From an uncultured Pelagibacteraceae bacterium (GTDB lineage Bacteria > Pseudomonadota > Alphaproteobacteria > Pelagibacterales > Pelagibacteraceae): 64,000 nucleotides of DNA. Under the pieces are notes generated by a model. It made no database searches. It was given only the letters and a program-made list of their open reading frames with translations, and had not been told where the DNA came from. Position numbers and translations under genes: made by a program. The stretch covers positions 1 through 64,000 of the forward strand of contig CACLKR010000004.1 of assembly GCA_902607625.1 (NCBI GenBank), given 5' to 3'. Numbering within the stretch: the first letter of the stretch is position 1; each line of letters starts with the position of its first letter. Below are positions 1 to 13,351 of the stretch, one piece after another.

Positions 1-230
1 GAGGGGGCTCAAATCTTTTTAATATAGAAAAATATTTTATTAATTTTTTTGGACCAAATGTTAAAAGAGTAAACGAAAATAGTACTGAGGATGTAGAAAA
101 AAATTTTATTTCATGTTTTGGAGCTCTCAAAATAATTAAAGATGGGTGGGAAACTGAAGCGATTCCAGAAATAGGTAGCAAAGGTATTGAAAAAAGTGGC
201 TTTTTTAATAAAATTTTTGGAATTCGTTAA
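1..230 (+). CDS. ftsA: FtsA, cell division actin-like protein (C-terminal end only)
   Basis: The gene enters from the left edge and ends at TAA 228-230; about 75 C-terminal residues are visible. The frame opens with a GGSNL segment, which matches the TGGG(S/A)xL nucleotide-binding motif near the end of the actin fold. It closes with a short basic/aromatic tail (SGFFNKIFGIR) like the amphipathic membrane-targeting helix of FtsA. FtsA anchors FtsZ filaments to the inner membrane. It lacks the flexible tail and C-terminal peptide expected of FtsZ, so I call FtsA. The next gene is lpxC, after a 73 bp gap; ftsZ, normally between them, is not here. Confidence 0.75.
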   Translation, partial: GGSNLFNIEKYFINFFGPNVKRVNENSTEDVEKNFISCFGALKIIKDGWETEAIPEIGSKGIEKSGFFNKIFGIR

Positions 231-303
231 TAAAATTAATCTGTAGTTTTTAGTAACATAAATTGTCTTCCAAGCATTTCAGACCTTTTATATATCCGTA
301 GTA

Positions 304-1224
304 ATGCTTCAATTTTTTCAAAAAACAATTAAAGATTCCATACAACTTGAAGGAGTAGGTTTGCATAACGGTATAAAGGTAAATCTTAGTTTGAAACCAT
401 CGGGAGTTAACTCAGGAATTATATTTAAAAGAACAGATGTTGATGAAGCTAAAAGCATAATAGAAGCAAGCTATAAAAATGTAAGTTCAGCAATACTTTG
501 TACGAAAATAAAAAATTCATATGGAGTGTCAGTTTCTACTATTGAACACTTAATGGCAGCCTTTTACGGAGAAGGAATTGATAATGTTCTGGTTGAGATT
601 GATGCACCGGAGGTACCAATAATGGACGGTTCTGCTTTCGATTTTGTTGAGGCTATTAGAGCGGTTGGTATTCAAGACCAAAATGATTCAAAAAAAATTA
701 TTAAAGTTCTTAAAAAAGTTGAAGTAAAAGATGGACCAAGGCATATCTCTATCGAACCACTTAACAAAGATTTAATAATCGATTTTAAAATAGTATATAA
801 AAATCCATTAATTAGAACTCGAAGGAAAGAATTTAAATTAAGTAATGGCGATTTAACTTCAATATATAATTCAAGAACATTTTGCTTATATGAAGATATT
901 GATCAAATAAGAAGACAAGGCTTAGCCAAGGGAGGTTCTTTGGAAAATGCAATTGTGGTTAAAGAAAATAAAATATTAAACGATGATGGTCTAAGACATA
1001 GACATGAATTTGTGGAACATAAAATATTAGATTGTTTGGGAGATCTAATGCTTTCGGGCCATAGAATTTTTGCTCATATTAAAACTTCACAAGGGGGGCA
1101 CCAACTTACTAATGTTTTGTTAAGAGAATTTCTTTCAAATAAATCAAATTGGGAATTTGAAAGTTTAGAGGGAAAAGATCTTAAAGATAGTGTATACTTA
1201 AACCCTATTGCCGTTAATGCATAA
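304..1224 (+). CDS. lpxC: UDP-3-O-acyl-N-acetylglucosamine deacetylase LpxC
   Basis: Zinc-dependent deacetylase that catalyses the committed step of lipid A synthesis in the cytoplasm. At 306 residues it matches the usual length of about 305. The zinc ligands can be placed at His82 (in TIEHLMAA), His239 and Asp243 (HKxxDxxGD), with the catalytic His266 in the SQGGHQLTN segment. The ATG at 304 gives a normal N-terminus (QKTIKDSIQLEGVGLH). It lies 73 bp after ftsA and just ahead of bamD, the standard alphaproteobacterial order apart from the missing ftsZ. The product implies a lipid A-containing outer membrane. Confidence 0.97.
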   Translation: MLQFFQKTIKDSIQLEGVGLHNGIKVNLSLKPSGVNSGIIFKRTDVDEAKSIIEASYKNVSSAILCTKIKNSYGVSVSTIEHLMAAFYGEGIDNVLVEIDAPEVPIMDGSAFDFVEAIRAVGIQDQNDSKKIIKVLKKVEVKDGPRHISIEPLNKDLIIDFKIVYKNPLIRTRRKEFKLSNGDLTSIYNSRTFCLYEDIDQIRRQGLAKGGSLENAIVVKENKILNDDGLRHRHEFVEHKILDCLGDLMLSGHRIFAHIKTSQGGHQLTNVLLREFLSNKSNWEFESLEGKDLKDSVYLNPIAVNA

Positions 1225-1286
1225 ATAGGTACCACTAAGAAAATTGTAATAGTTAAATATTTTGATAAAATGAAATTTTATCTAAA

Positions 1287-5859
<4,573 letters not shown>

Positions 5860-7895
5860 TTAATTCTCTTTAATTTTTTTTTTTTGCAATCTTGCCCAAC
5901 CAGGGCTTCTTATGCCCTTGTTGTAATCTATATCCTGGTTGAAAAAAAAATCTTCATTGTTTTGTTCCTTTACTTCTTTTTTTTCAATATTTTTTTCTGG
6001 AAGCTCATCAACAAATCTTGATACCAGGGAATCTATCCAATCTCCTCTATACATCCTGGACATTACGAAAGATATAAAAGATTCTTTTTTTGCTCGCGTT
6101 AACCCTACGTATGCAAGACGTCTTTCTTCTTCTAATGCCAAATCTCCTTTTTCTTCTAAGGATTTTTGGTGGGGAAATAATCCTTCTTCCCAGCCTGGTA
6201 AAAAAACAGCATCGAATTCTAATCCTTTTGCACCATGCATGGTCATCAAATTAACTTTTTCACCATCCCAATCTTGATCTATTGAGGTGGCTAGAGCAAC
6301 GTGTTCTAAAAAACCTTGAAGGTTATCAAAGTCATGCATACCTCTAATTAATTCTTTGAGATTTTCCAATCTTCCTTCGCTTTCTAAATCTTTTTTATCT
6401 TTAAGCATTTTGGAATAACCCGAATCATCTAAAATAATTTCCATCAACTCATAATGTTTTTTGTTATTTAAGTCTGATCTCCATTTGTTAAACATACCTA
6501 AAATTTTTATCAGTCCTGATTTTGCTTTTGGTTTGATCTTATTTAATTGTATGAGTTCAATCGCAGTATCTTCCAGTGATTTTTTGTTTTTTCTACCCCA
6601 ATCATGTAATTGTTTTAGTGTACTGTCTCCTATAGATCGTTTAGGAACATTAATTATTCTTTCAAAGGCCAAATCATCATTTTTTGATTTATAATTCTTA
6701 AGAAGGCAACACTGTCTTTAATTTCAGCTCTTTCATAAAATTTTGTACCCCCAATTACGCGATAACCCATTCCTATTTTTAAAAATCTTTCTTCAAATTC
6801 CCGTGTTTGAAAAATAGCTCTAACCAAAATAGATATGTTATTTAGTGAATATTTTTTTTTTAGTTTTTTTTCAATAATGTCACCGACACCTGTAGCTTCT
6901 TCTCTTCCATTTTTGTAACAGGTTAGTTTAACCGGATCTCCATCTTTGCTATCTGTCCACAGTTTTTTTCCTAATCTATCGGTATTCTTTGCGATCAACC
7001 CTGAAGCTGCACCAAGTATATTTTGAGTTGATCTATAGTTTTGCTCAAGTTTAATAATTTTTGTATTTTTATAAGTTTTACTAAAATCTAAAAAATTTCT
7101 TATCTCGGCTCCCCGCCAGCTATAAATTGATTGATCATCGTCACCTACACAGCAAATGTTATTTCTTTTTTGAGCCAGCAACTTAAGCCACTTACTTTGA
7201 ATGTAGTTTGAATCTTGATACTCATCTACAAGGATATATTTGAAATTGCTTAGATATAATTCAAGAACGTCTGGATTATTTTCAAACATGGTTACACAAA
7301 GTAAAATTAAGTCACCAAAATCACACGAATTTAAAATTTTGAGTCTTTCTTGATAAAATTTATAAACATTTAATATAGCTCTTTCTAAAGGTACTCCTCT
7401 TTTTGCAACGACGTCTTTAGGTAGTAAACCTTTATTTTTCCATTGGTTGATGAAAGATAAAATAAATTGTGGTGCTACTTTTTTTACATCTATATTTTCA
7501 GCTTTACATATATTTTTAATTAATCTTAGCTGATCTTCTTGATCAATAATTGTAAAACGTGAATTTAGTCCAACTGATTCAGCGTGTCTTCTTAAAATTT
7601 TGGCACTTACCGAATGAAAAGTTCCAAGCCAAGGCAAAGATGATATTTTTTCATTTAAAAAACCAGCTATTCTGTTTTGCATTTCTCTAGCTGCCTTATT
7701 AGTGAATGTTACGCAGAGAATTTGATTTGGCCAAGCTTTTTTTTCTTTTATGATATGTACCACTCTTGTAGTTAAGACTTTTGTTTTTCCTGAACCGGCT
7801 CCAGCGACAATTAAACAAGGTCCTTCAGGATCTATTATTGCTTCTTTCTGGCTATTGTTTAGGTTGCTTAAATAATTTTGTTTGATAACTTTCAT
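5860..7895 (-). pseudogene. uvrD: UvrD/PcrA-type DNA helicase II, frameshifted (two reading frames)
   Basis: Superfamily 1 3'-5' helicase of nucleotide excision and mismatch repair, split by a frameshift. The first frame (7895 down to about 6680) carries Walker A (GAGSGKT, from about residue 31), TFTNKAA, the DEYQDSN Walker B, the GDDDQSIYSWRGA motif and the QNYRST motif, and then runs into a TAA near 6660. The second frame (to 5860) continues the family sequence with NVPKRSIG, LMTMHGAKGLEFD, EEERRLAYVGLTRAK and a C-terminal tail. Adding one A to the run at 6680-6685 joins them into a normal helicase of about 678 residues with no motif missing. It could be a real mutation, a sequencing or assembly error, or slippage at the A run. 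Confidence 0.9.
6680..6685 (-). other. Frameshift site in uvrD (homopolymer A6 on the coding strand)
   Basis: On the minus strand the helicase frame reads through AATC followed by six A and then TGATGATTTGGCC. Seven A would read Asn-Gln-Lys-Asn-Asp-Asp-Leu-Ala, which fits the family's segment before ERIINVP. With six A the frame terminates about 20 bases later. All other motifs on both sides are intact, so this is one recent indel or an error. Confidence 0.85.
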
Positions 7896-7929
7896 GAAAT
7901 TTATAATTTACTAATTTAAATTAAAATAA

Positions 7930-9588
7930 ATGAAATACTTCAATTTTAAAAGATATAAGTTTTCCACAGTTTTAAAAAACATCTACACAATAAGAGATAA
8001 ATCTTTAAAATTTTTTAAATTTACAGATTTTAGAAAAATTTATAATTATATAGATATTAGAAGATATATAGATATTAGAAGATATATAGATATTAGAAGA
8101 TTAGATTTTACAAAAATTATCAAATATTTCAAATCGAAGAGATATTATATTTATCGTATAAAGAGAATCAATTTTGCAACGAATAAATTTTGGTTTTTTC
8201 ATTTACCTCTTTCGATTATTTTTTTTGCGTTTTTATATCTGATTATACCGACATTTTATAGTTATGATAAATCAAATATAGAAGGTCAGATATGTAAAAA
8301 TAAAGATATTGAGTGTTTAATAAGAGGAGAAGTCAATTATATTTTTTATCCAACTCCAAGAATTAAAGTAAAACATTTAATAATAAATGACTTTTTCGAA
8401 AAAAAAAATACTTTAATTACAGCTGAAGATGTAGCAATAAAACTATCTATTAAAAATTTATTGGCTAAAAATAAACATTTATTTAAAAAGATTGAAATAA
8501 ACAATTTTGAAATTAATTTTAACTTAAAAAATTTAAAAAAATATAATAATATCTTTAAGCAAACAATTAATTTTATTCCAATTGTTTTTAAAAAAGGTCA
8601 AATTATACTTTTAGATAGAAAAAATTATGTAGCAACTATTAATAACGCAAATTTTAATTTGAAACCTTTTAAAGATTTTAATGAAATAATTTTAAAAGGG
8701 AAATTTTTAGATGATATTGTTTACATTAACCTAAATAATAAAAAAGTTAATAACAAAAAATCTACAAATATTATTTTCAAAATGTCAGATTTGAATTTAC
8801 TGTCAAAAATTAGTCTTGCTAATTCCGAAAAAGATAAAAATATTATAAATGGTAATATCTCAATAAAAAGGAATAAGAACAAATTTAACGCAATATTTGA
8901 TTATAAAGATAATGAAATAATAATAAATAAATCAAATTTAAAAAATTCTTTTGCAGATGGAAAGCTAGAAGGTCAGATTAAATTCTTACCTTATTTTGAT
9001 TATAATTTGGACCTAAGCTTAAAGAGTATAAATTTTACAAGATTATATAATCATTTTTTAGTTTTAGAGAGCAAAAATAAAAAAAAATTATTTAAAATTA
9101 ATAATAAATTAAATGGAAATTTAAACTTTTCAGCTGACAAATTATATTCTAAGTATAATTTGGTCAAATCTTTTGAGTCACGTATAAAATTTTATAATGG
9201 AAATATATCAATAGAACAATTTTTATTAAATCTAGGTAAATTAGGTGCTGCAGATATATTGGGAACAATCAGTAATGATAAAAAATTTACCAGCCTAAAT
9301 TTTGAAAGCAACGTATTTGTAGATAATCAAAAAAAGTTTTTAAGCAAATTTGGTATCTACAATGCGCAAACCATACCATCCAATTTATTTATCTCGGGAA
9401 TTTTCGATTTGGAAAATATTAGAACTAGCTTTTATGAAATATCAGATGCCAAAAAATTTAGCGATGAGGATGTTAATTACATAGAAAAAGAATTTAATAA
9501 TATAATGCTAGAAGACGGTTACACAAATTTATTTGATTTTCCTAAATTTAAGGAATTTATTAAATTAATAACCAGCGATACAAATTAA
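7930..9588 (+). CDS. AsmA-like membrane-anchored envelope protein
   Basis: A 552-residue protein with a basic N-terminal cytoplasmic stretch (about 85 residues), one transmembrane helix (about 88-108, FWFFHLPLSIIFFAFLYLI) and a long asparagine/lysine-rich periplasmic part. Just after the helix it has the AsmA-like pattern of a short cysteine-containing loop followed by an IxGxVxYxFYPTPRIKVxxLxI strand segment. AsmA-family proteins are thought to act in phospholipid transport or outer membrane assembly. The N-terminus contains a threefold YIDIRR repeat. The start codon is uncertain because no Shine-Dalgarno sequence is visible and the pre-helix region is unusually long. It is divergent from uvrD and convergent with fumC. 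Confidence 0.7.
   Translation: MKYFNFKRYKFSTVLKNIYTIRDKSLKFFKFTDFRKIYNYIDIRRYIDIRRYIDIRRLDFTKIIKYFKSKRYYIYRIKRINFATNKFWFFHLPLSIIFFAFLYLIIPTFYSYDKSNIEGQICKNKDIECLIRGEVNYIFYPTPRIKVKHLIINDFFEKKNTLITAEDVAIKLSIKNLLAKNKHLFKKIEINNFEINFNLKNLKKYNNIFKQTINFIPIVFKKGQIILLDRKNYVATINNANFNLKPFKDFNEIILKGKFLDDIVYINLNNKKVNNKKSTNIIFKMSDLNLLSKISLANSEKDKNIINGNISIKRNKNKFNAIFDYKDNEIIINKSNLKNSFADGKLEGQIKFLPYFDYNLDLSLKSINFTRLYNHFLVLESKNKKKLFKINNKLNGNLNFSADKLYSKYNLVKSFESRIKFYNGNISIEQFLLNLGKLGAADILGTISNDKKFTSLNFESNVFVDNQKKFLSKFGIYNAQTIPSNLFISGIFDLENIRTSFYEISDAKKFSDEDVNYIEKEFNNIMLEDGYTNLFDFPKFKEFIKLITSDTN
8047..8100 (+). repeat. Three perfect tandem copies of an 18 bp unit inside the AsmA-like gene
   Basis: The unit TATATAGATATTAGAAGA is repeated three times without change and in frame. 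It encodes YIDIRR three times in a row in the cytoplasmic tail of the AsmA-like protein. Perfect identity suggests recent slippage expansion; the copy number may vary between strains. Confidence 0.95.
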
Positions 9589-9589
9589 T

Positions 9590-10978
9590 TTAATTTGGAC
9601 TAAGCATTTTCTTAGGATCTACAATTTTGTCGTATTCTTTTTCAGTTATCAATCCAGTTTTTATAGATTCTTCTTTTAAAGTCGTTCCATTTTTGTGAGC
9701 TCTTTTTGCAATTTTTGCAGCATTGTCATACCCAACTTTCGGAGATAATGCGGTTACGAGCATTAAAGAGTTATCTAAGAAATTTTTAATTCTCTTTTTG
9801 TCAGCCTTTAGTCCTCTAACACAATAATTTGCAAAACTTTTTGAAGAGTCAGCCATTATATGGATAGATTGTAAAATGTTATGAATAATTAAGGGTTTGA
9901 ATACATTTAATTCAAAGTGACCATGAGAACCCGCCATTGTAATACCGTTATGATTCCCAATTACTTTTACACAAACCATAGTAACAGCTTCACATTGAGT
10001 TGGATTGATTTTTCCTGGCATGATTGAAGAGCCCGGTTCGTTTTCTGGTAAAATAAGTTCTCCATATCCAGCTCGTGGTCCAGAACCTAAAAATCTAATA
10101 TCGTTTGCTATTTTCATTAAACAAACGGCAGTTGTATTCATTGTTCCTGAAAAATTTACTATAGCGTCATGGGCCGCTAATGCCGCAAATTTATTTGGAG
10201 CAGGCTTAAAAGGAAGTTTGGTAATTTTCCTCAATTCAGCAATTATTTTTTTATCAAAACCTTTTTTGGTATTTAAACCCGTGCCAACAGCTGTTCCACC
10301 TTGAGCTAAAAAATATATTTCTTCAAGCGCTAATTCTATTCTTTGAATACATTTGTTTAATTGTGAATGATATCCTGAAAATTCCTGTCCCAGTGTAATT
10401 GGGGTGGCATCTTGAAGGTGAGTTCTTCCTACTTTTATAATTTTTTTAAATTGTTTAGTTTTTTTCTCTAATTCAGAATCAAGCAATTTAAGGAAAGGTA
10501 GCAATTTCCCTTTTGCTCTAATTGCTATAGCCATATGCATTGCTGTTGGAAATACGTCATTTGTTGACTGAGACTTATTAACATGGTCATTTGGGTGCAC
10601 GGGTTTTTTACTGCCCAATTTGCCACCAAGCATTTGAATTGCCCTATTTGCTATTACTTCATTAACATTCATATTAGTCTGTGTACCCGAACCAGTTTGC
10701 CAAACTTTAAGAGGAAAGTGATGATTAAGTTTTCCTGATATCACTTCGTTTGCTGCTTTGATAATTGTTTTACTTATTTTTTTATCAAGACTTCCGTTTT
10801 TTGCGTTTACTATTGCCGCTGCTTTTTTAATCATTGCTATAGATTTAATAACAATTGGTCTTACTAAAAAATCACCAATATCAAAATGTTTATTTGATCT
10901 TTGAGTAGAAGCTCCCCAATATTTATCTGCCGGTACTTTAATTTTTCCTAATGAATCAAATTCTGTTCTAAATTTCAT
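9590..10978 (-). CDS. fumC: Fumarate hydratase, class II
   Basis: Iron-free TCA-cycle enzyme interconverting fumarate and malate. The superfamily signature [11 protein letters not shown] is at about residues 316-326, the catalytic His region in [10 protein letters not shown], and the substrate-binding [10 protein letters not shown] segment near residue 95. I start at the ATG at 10978 (462 residues, [11 protein letters not shown]), which is the normal class II N-terminus. An in-frame ATG at 10996 would overlap the upstream small gene by 16 bp. The gene ends one base from the convergent AsmA-like gene. Confidence 0.96.
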   Translation of the reverse strand: MKFRTEFDSLGKIKVPADKYWGASTQRSNKHFDIGDFLVRPIVIKSIAMIKKAAAIVNAKNGSLDKKISKTIIKAANEVISGKLNHHFPLKVWQTGSGTQTNMNVNEVIANRAIQMLGGKLGSKKPVHPNDHVNKSQSTNDVFPTAMHMAIAIRAKGKLLPFLKLLDSELEKKTKQFKKIIKVGRTHLQDATPITLGQEFSGYHSQLNKCIQRIELALEEIYFLAQGGTAVGTGLNTKKGFDKKIIAELRKITKLPFKPAPNKFAALAAHDAIVNFSGTMNTTAVCLMKIANDIRFLGSGPRAGYGELILPENEPGSSIMPGKINPTQCEAVTMVCVKVIGNHNGITMAGSHGHFELNVFKPLIIHNILQSIHIMADSSKSFANYCVRGLKADKKRIKNFLDNSLMLVTALSPKVGYDNAAKIAKRAHKNGTTLKEESIKTGLITEKEYDKIVDPKKMLSPN

Positions 10979-10980
10979 AT

Positions 10981-11172
10981 TTATAACAATAGCCATAAAA
11001 TTAGCGAAACTATGGCAATAATCAGAATTAGAATGCGAACACCAAATAGATAACTAGCTATTTTGGCAGATGAATCAGAGCTTTTACCTTTTCCTGCTCC
11101 CCAAGAAATTACAAAATAAAAAGCCAAGAGTAGAATGATTATGATAATGAGAATTTCAAATTTTTCAAACAT
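10981..11172 (-). CDS. Small protein with two transmembrane helices, unknown function
   Basis: A 63-residue protein: helix 1 at about residues 8-25 ([17 protein letters not shown]), a short polar loop with [11 protein letters not shown], and helix 2 at about residues 43-63 ([21 protein letters not shown]). The layout resembles the small two-TM DUF2909/HIG1-like proteins, but I do not see enough specific residues to assign a family. It lies 2 bp upstream of fumC on the same strand and is probably cotranscribed with it. The start at 11172 faces the divergent promoter region before the enoyl-CoA hydratase gene. Confidence 0.6.
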   Translation of the reverse strand: MFEKFEILIIIIILLLAFYFVISWGAGKGKSSDSSAKIASYLFGVRILILIIAIVSLILWLLL

Positions 11173-11187
11173 CAGTATAATGACTTA

Positions 11188-11216
11188 TACGTTTTTATTA
11201 TTAATTTATCTATAAT
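11188..11216 (+). promoter_or_regulatory. Candidate sigma-70-type promoter for the enoyl-CoA hydratase gene
   Basis: The 87 bp divergent spacer holds a perfect TATAAT at 11211-11216 on the plus strand, 44 bp before the ATG at 11260. The -35 side is only weakly matched. On the minus strand a TATACT-like element near 11174-11180 could serve the small gene and fumC. Confidence 0.4.
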
Positions 11217-11259
11217 CAAATAGATGACTTATTTAAAAAAAGATGACAAAGTTTGATAT

Positions 11260-12045
11260 ATGAAAGAAAACCCAAATATTATTGTAACATTTTTATCCGA
11301 AGGTATATCTCGAATTAAACTACATGAACCCAGCAATTATAATGCATTATCATCAAGAACTATCAAATCTTTAATTAGTATTTTCAAAAGTTTAAATAGT
11401 GATAATAAAACTAAAGTTATAGTTATAGAAGGATCTGGAAAAGGATTTAGCGCAGGTCATGATTTAAAGGAAATTCGTTCTTTAAAAAATAAAACAAAAT
11501 ATAAAAAATTGTTTACTTCATGCTCAAAATTAATGATTGAAATTATTGAAGGTAGAAAACCTGTCATAGCAAAAGTGCATGGAGCAGCTTTTGCTGCGGG
11601 CTGTCAATTGGTTGCAAGTTGTGATTTAGCAATTAGTTCGGAAGATGCAATATTTGCAACACCTGGGGTAAATATAGGGTTATTTTGTAGTACACCAATG
11701 GTAGCAGTTAGTAGAAAAGTAAGCAGAAAAAAAACAATGAAGATGATATTAACCGGAGATCCTATAAACGCAGTTTACGCCAAAGAGATTGGGTTAATTA
11801 ACGATTACTATCCTATTTTAAGATTAGAAGAAGAAGTTTTAAAGCTTGCAAAAAAAATTGCATCTAAATCTAATCTTACAATTAAGATTGGTAAAAAAGC
11901 TTTTTATAAACAATTAGAAATGCCCTTAAAAAAAGCTTACAAATATACGAGCAAAGTCATGACTGAAAATATGATGGCATTAGATGCAAAAGAAGGAATT
12001 TCTGCATTTTTAGATAAAAGAAATCCTCAGTGGAAAAATAAATAA
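11260..12045 (+). CDS. Enoyl-CoA hydratase/isomerase (crotonase) family protein
   Basis: Crotonase-fold enzyme of 261 residues acting on acyl-CoA thioesters. The two oxyanion-hole segments are visible: GFSAGHDLKEI near residues 65-75 and GAAFAAGCQLVASCDLAI near 108-125, followed by FATPGVNIGLF. The family covers hydratases, isomerases and other reactions; the sequence alone does not fix the substrate. The AGHDLKEI form is common in uncharacterised alphaproteobacterial and mitochondrial ECHDC3-like members. The stop codon is directly followed by the ATG of the CoA-binding protein gene, so the two form an operon. Confidence 0.88.
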   Translation: MKENPNIIVTFLSEGISRIKLHEPSNYNALSSRTIKSLISIFKSLNSDNKTKVIVIEGSGKGFSAGHDLKEIRSLKNKTKYKKLFTSCSKLMIEIIEGRKPVIAKVHGAAFAAGCQLVASCDLAISSEDAIFATPGVNIGLFCSTPMVAVSRKVSRKKTMKMILTGDPINAVYAKEIGLINDYYPILRLEEEVLKLAKKIASKSNLTIKIGKKAFYKQLEMPLKKAYKYTSKVMTENMMALDAKEGISAFLDKRNPQWKNK

Positions 12046-12513
12046 ATGGCTGAAGATGAATTAATAAAAAAAACTCTCGAGATATCAAAAACGATTGCAA
12101 TGGTAGGAGTAAGTTCAATTAAAAAAGAAGTATCTACCAATATTAGAAGAAGGCCATCAACTATTGTAATGAAATATATGCAAGAATTTGGTTATAGAGT
12201 TATACCGGTCAACCCATTTTCAACTGGAGAAAAGATACATGGGGAAACTATAATTGCAAAATTAAGTGATATTAAAGTACCAATAGACATAGTCGATGTA
12301 TTTCGTCCATCACAAGAAGCTCCAATGATAGCTGAAGAGGCTGTTAAAATTCAAGCAAAAGTTCTTTGGTTACAATACGGCATTCAAAGTGATGAAGCTA
12401 AAAAAATTGTGGAATTAAAAAATATAACTTACATTTCAAACAAATGTATAAAGCAAGAATATCAAAGATTGTTTTTAAAAGTAAATCCAGTCTTTCCAGC
12501 TCTTAAATCTTAA
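12046..12513 (+). CDS. CoA-binding (Rossmann) domain protein, YccU-like
   Basis: A 155-residue single-domain protein of the CoA_binding_2 family. The N-terminal beta strand and glycine turn (TIAMVGVSS, residues 15-23), the YRVIPVNPF segment (about 60-68), a DIVDVFRPSQEAP motif (about 85-97) and VLWLQYGIQSDEA are the family hallmarks. These proteins bind CoA, but their role is unclear. It starts directly after the enoyl-CoA hydratase stop. It ends one base before tRNA-Lys, so the tRNA may be processed from the same transcript. Confidence 0.85.
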   Translation: MAEDELIKKTLEISKTIAMVGVSSIKKEVSTNIRRRPSTIVMKYMQEFGYRVIPVNPFSTGEKIHGETIIAKLSDIKVPIDIVDVFRPSQEAPMIAEEAVKIQAKVLWLQYGIQSDEAKKIVELKNITYISNKCIKQEYQRLFLKVNPVFPALKS

Positions 12514-12514
12514 T

Positions 12515-12590
12515 GGACTGTTAGCTCAGTTGGTAGAGCGGATGACTCTTAATCATTAGGTCGTGGGTTCGATCCCCACACAGTCCACCA
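12515..12590 (+). tRNA. tRNA-Lys (anticodon CTT)
   Basis: A complete cloverleaf of 76 nt including an encoded CCA (12588-12590). The acceptor stem GGACTGT pairs with ACAGTCC. The anticodon stem GATGA/TCATT encloses the loop CTCTTAA with anticodon CTT, which reads AAG. The T loop GGGTTCGATCCCC is standard. It begins one base after the stop of the CoA-binding protein gene. Confidence 0.97.
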
Positions 12591-12626
12591 TTAGCTGGAG
12601 ATTAAAAAAAGTGTTATGTTTGCAAA

Positions 12627-13058
12627 ATGATTAGAGAAATTCAATTAAAAGACATAGAGCAATGGAAAAAACTTTATAAAGGTTATGCAGATTTTTATAA
12701 AGTAGAAATGAATAATAAAATTCTCCAAACGGTATGGAATTGGTTGCACGATAAAAATCATGAAGTTGAAGGTCTTGTTTATGAAGTTGATGGCAACATA
12801 GTTGGGCTTGCTCATTATAGGAGAATGCCAAGTCCATTGAGAGGACAAGATGTTGGTTTTCTCGATGATTTATTTGTTGATCCAAAATATAGAGGTCAAA
12901 AAATTGGTGAAAAATTAATTAATAAAATGAAAGAGGTATCAAAGTCCAAAGGATGGAATTTAGTGAGATGGATAACACATGATGATAATGTTAGAGCTAA
13001 ATCTTTATATGATAAAGTTGCAGAAAAAACAAATTGGGATGTGTACGAATTAAAATGA
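12627..13058 (+). CDS. GNAT family N-acetyltransferase
   Basis: A 143-residue single-domain acetyltransferase. The acetyl-CoA binding motif A lies at about residues 80-103 (DDLFVDPKYRGQKIGEKLI), preceded by the GLAHYRRMP strand and followed by the WNLVRWITHDDN and AKSLYDKV motif B region. The substrate cannot be told from the sequence; the form resembles small-molecule or diamine GNATs of environmental proteobacteria. It stands alone between tRNA-Lys and the accessory region. Its TGA overlaps the ATG of a small possible ORF (ATGA at 13055-13058). Confidence 0.87.
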   Translation: MIREIQLKDIEQWKKLYKGYADFYKVEMNNKILQTVWNWLHDKNHEVEGLVYEVDGNIVGLAHYRRMPSPLRGQDVGFLDDLFVDPKYRGQKIGEKLINKMKEVSKSKGWNLVRWITHDDNVRAKSLYDKVAEKTNWDVYELK

Positions 13059-13243
13059 AAAGTGTATCAAGTGGAAAAACTAGGGGAAGTCACCCTCAAC
13101 ATCGAAGAAAAAAGAAAAAGAAAAAATACGTAAAATTTTCAAAGCGTTTAAAAAAGCAAAGAAAAATGGTATCGGAGCAATCACAGGACGATTTGGAACC
13201 TATTATATCAACACCGTTTAATAGCCCTATGTCAGATGAATAA
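13055..13243 (+). CDS. Possible small basic protein after the GNAT gene (doubtful)
   Basis: A 62-residue ORF that starts in an ATGA overlap with the acetyltransferase stop. It has a strongly basic central stretch (RRKKKKKK, then KRLKKQRK) and an acidic tail. Its A-rich composition makes chance likely. In another frame, from about 13127 to 13221, a protein-like run (IRKIFKAFKKAKKNG ... TYYINTV) ends in TAA, so the block could instead be a decayed or frameshifted small gene. I recognise no family. Confidence 0.3.
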   Translation: MKSVSSGKTRGSHPQHRRKKKKKKYVKFSKRLKKQRKMVSEQSQDDLEPIISTPFNSPMSDE

Positions 13244-13247
13244 TGAA

Positions 13248-13265
13248 AAAACACACTTGTGTTTT
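13248..13265 (+). terminator. Possible weak terminator hairpin
   Basis: AAAACAC (13248-13254), a 4-base loop and GTGTTTT (13259-13265) form a 7 bp A/T-flanked hairpin just after the small ORF. It would end the GNAT transcript, and read on the other strand could also lie below cspA. The U tract is short. Confidence 0.35.
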
Positions 13266-13301
13266 GTTGGGTGTGTGTCAAAAAAAATTTTTCAAGTAAC
13301 C

Positions 13302-13350
13302 GAAAATCAAAAAATGTTAGTGTGATTGGTTACGAGCCTGACGCCCGTAC
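13302..13350 (-). repeat. tRNA-fMet-derived fragment A with conserved flank
   Basis: The stretch GAAAATCAAAAAATGTTAG and its continuation to about 13326 also occur at copy B (13808-13833). They are followed here by GGTTACGAGCCTGACGC, which matches the anticodon-arm part of the initiator tRNA (GGTTATGAGCCTGACG) with one change and lacks the T arm. Downstream it shares the CGTACC flank with copy C. This is the most degraded of three partial copies. It encodes no functional tRNA. Confidence 0.7.
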
Positions 13351-13351
13351 C

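Noticed and set aside
1-230. The left partial gene as FtsZ, by its position upstream of lpxC.
   Set aside because: Its end has the GGSxL motif and amphipathic tail of FtsA and none of the FtsZ C-terminal features.
8047-8100. Short tandem repeats as a CRISPR array.
   Set aside because: Units are contiguous, 18 bp, in frame, with no spacers; no cas genes in the window.
12631-12885. Minus-strand ORFs opposite the GNAT gene.
   Set aside because: They lie entirely opposite a gene with clear GNAT motifs and have no family features.
13096-13281. Minus-strand ORF of about 60 residues with a poly-Phe run.
   Set aside because: The Phe run is the complement of an A-rich basic stretch; no ribosome binding site or family.
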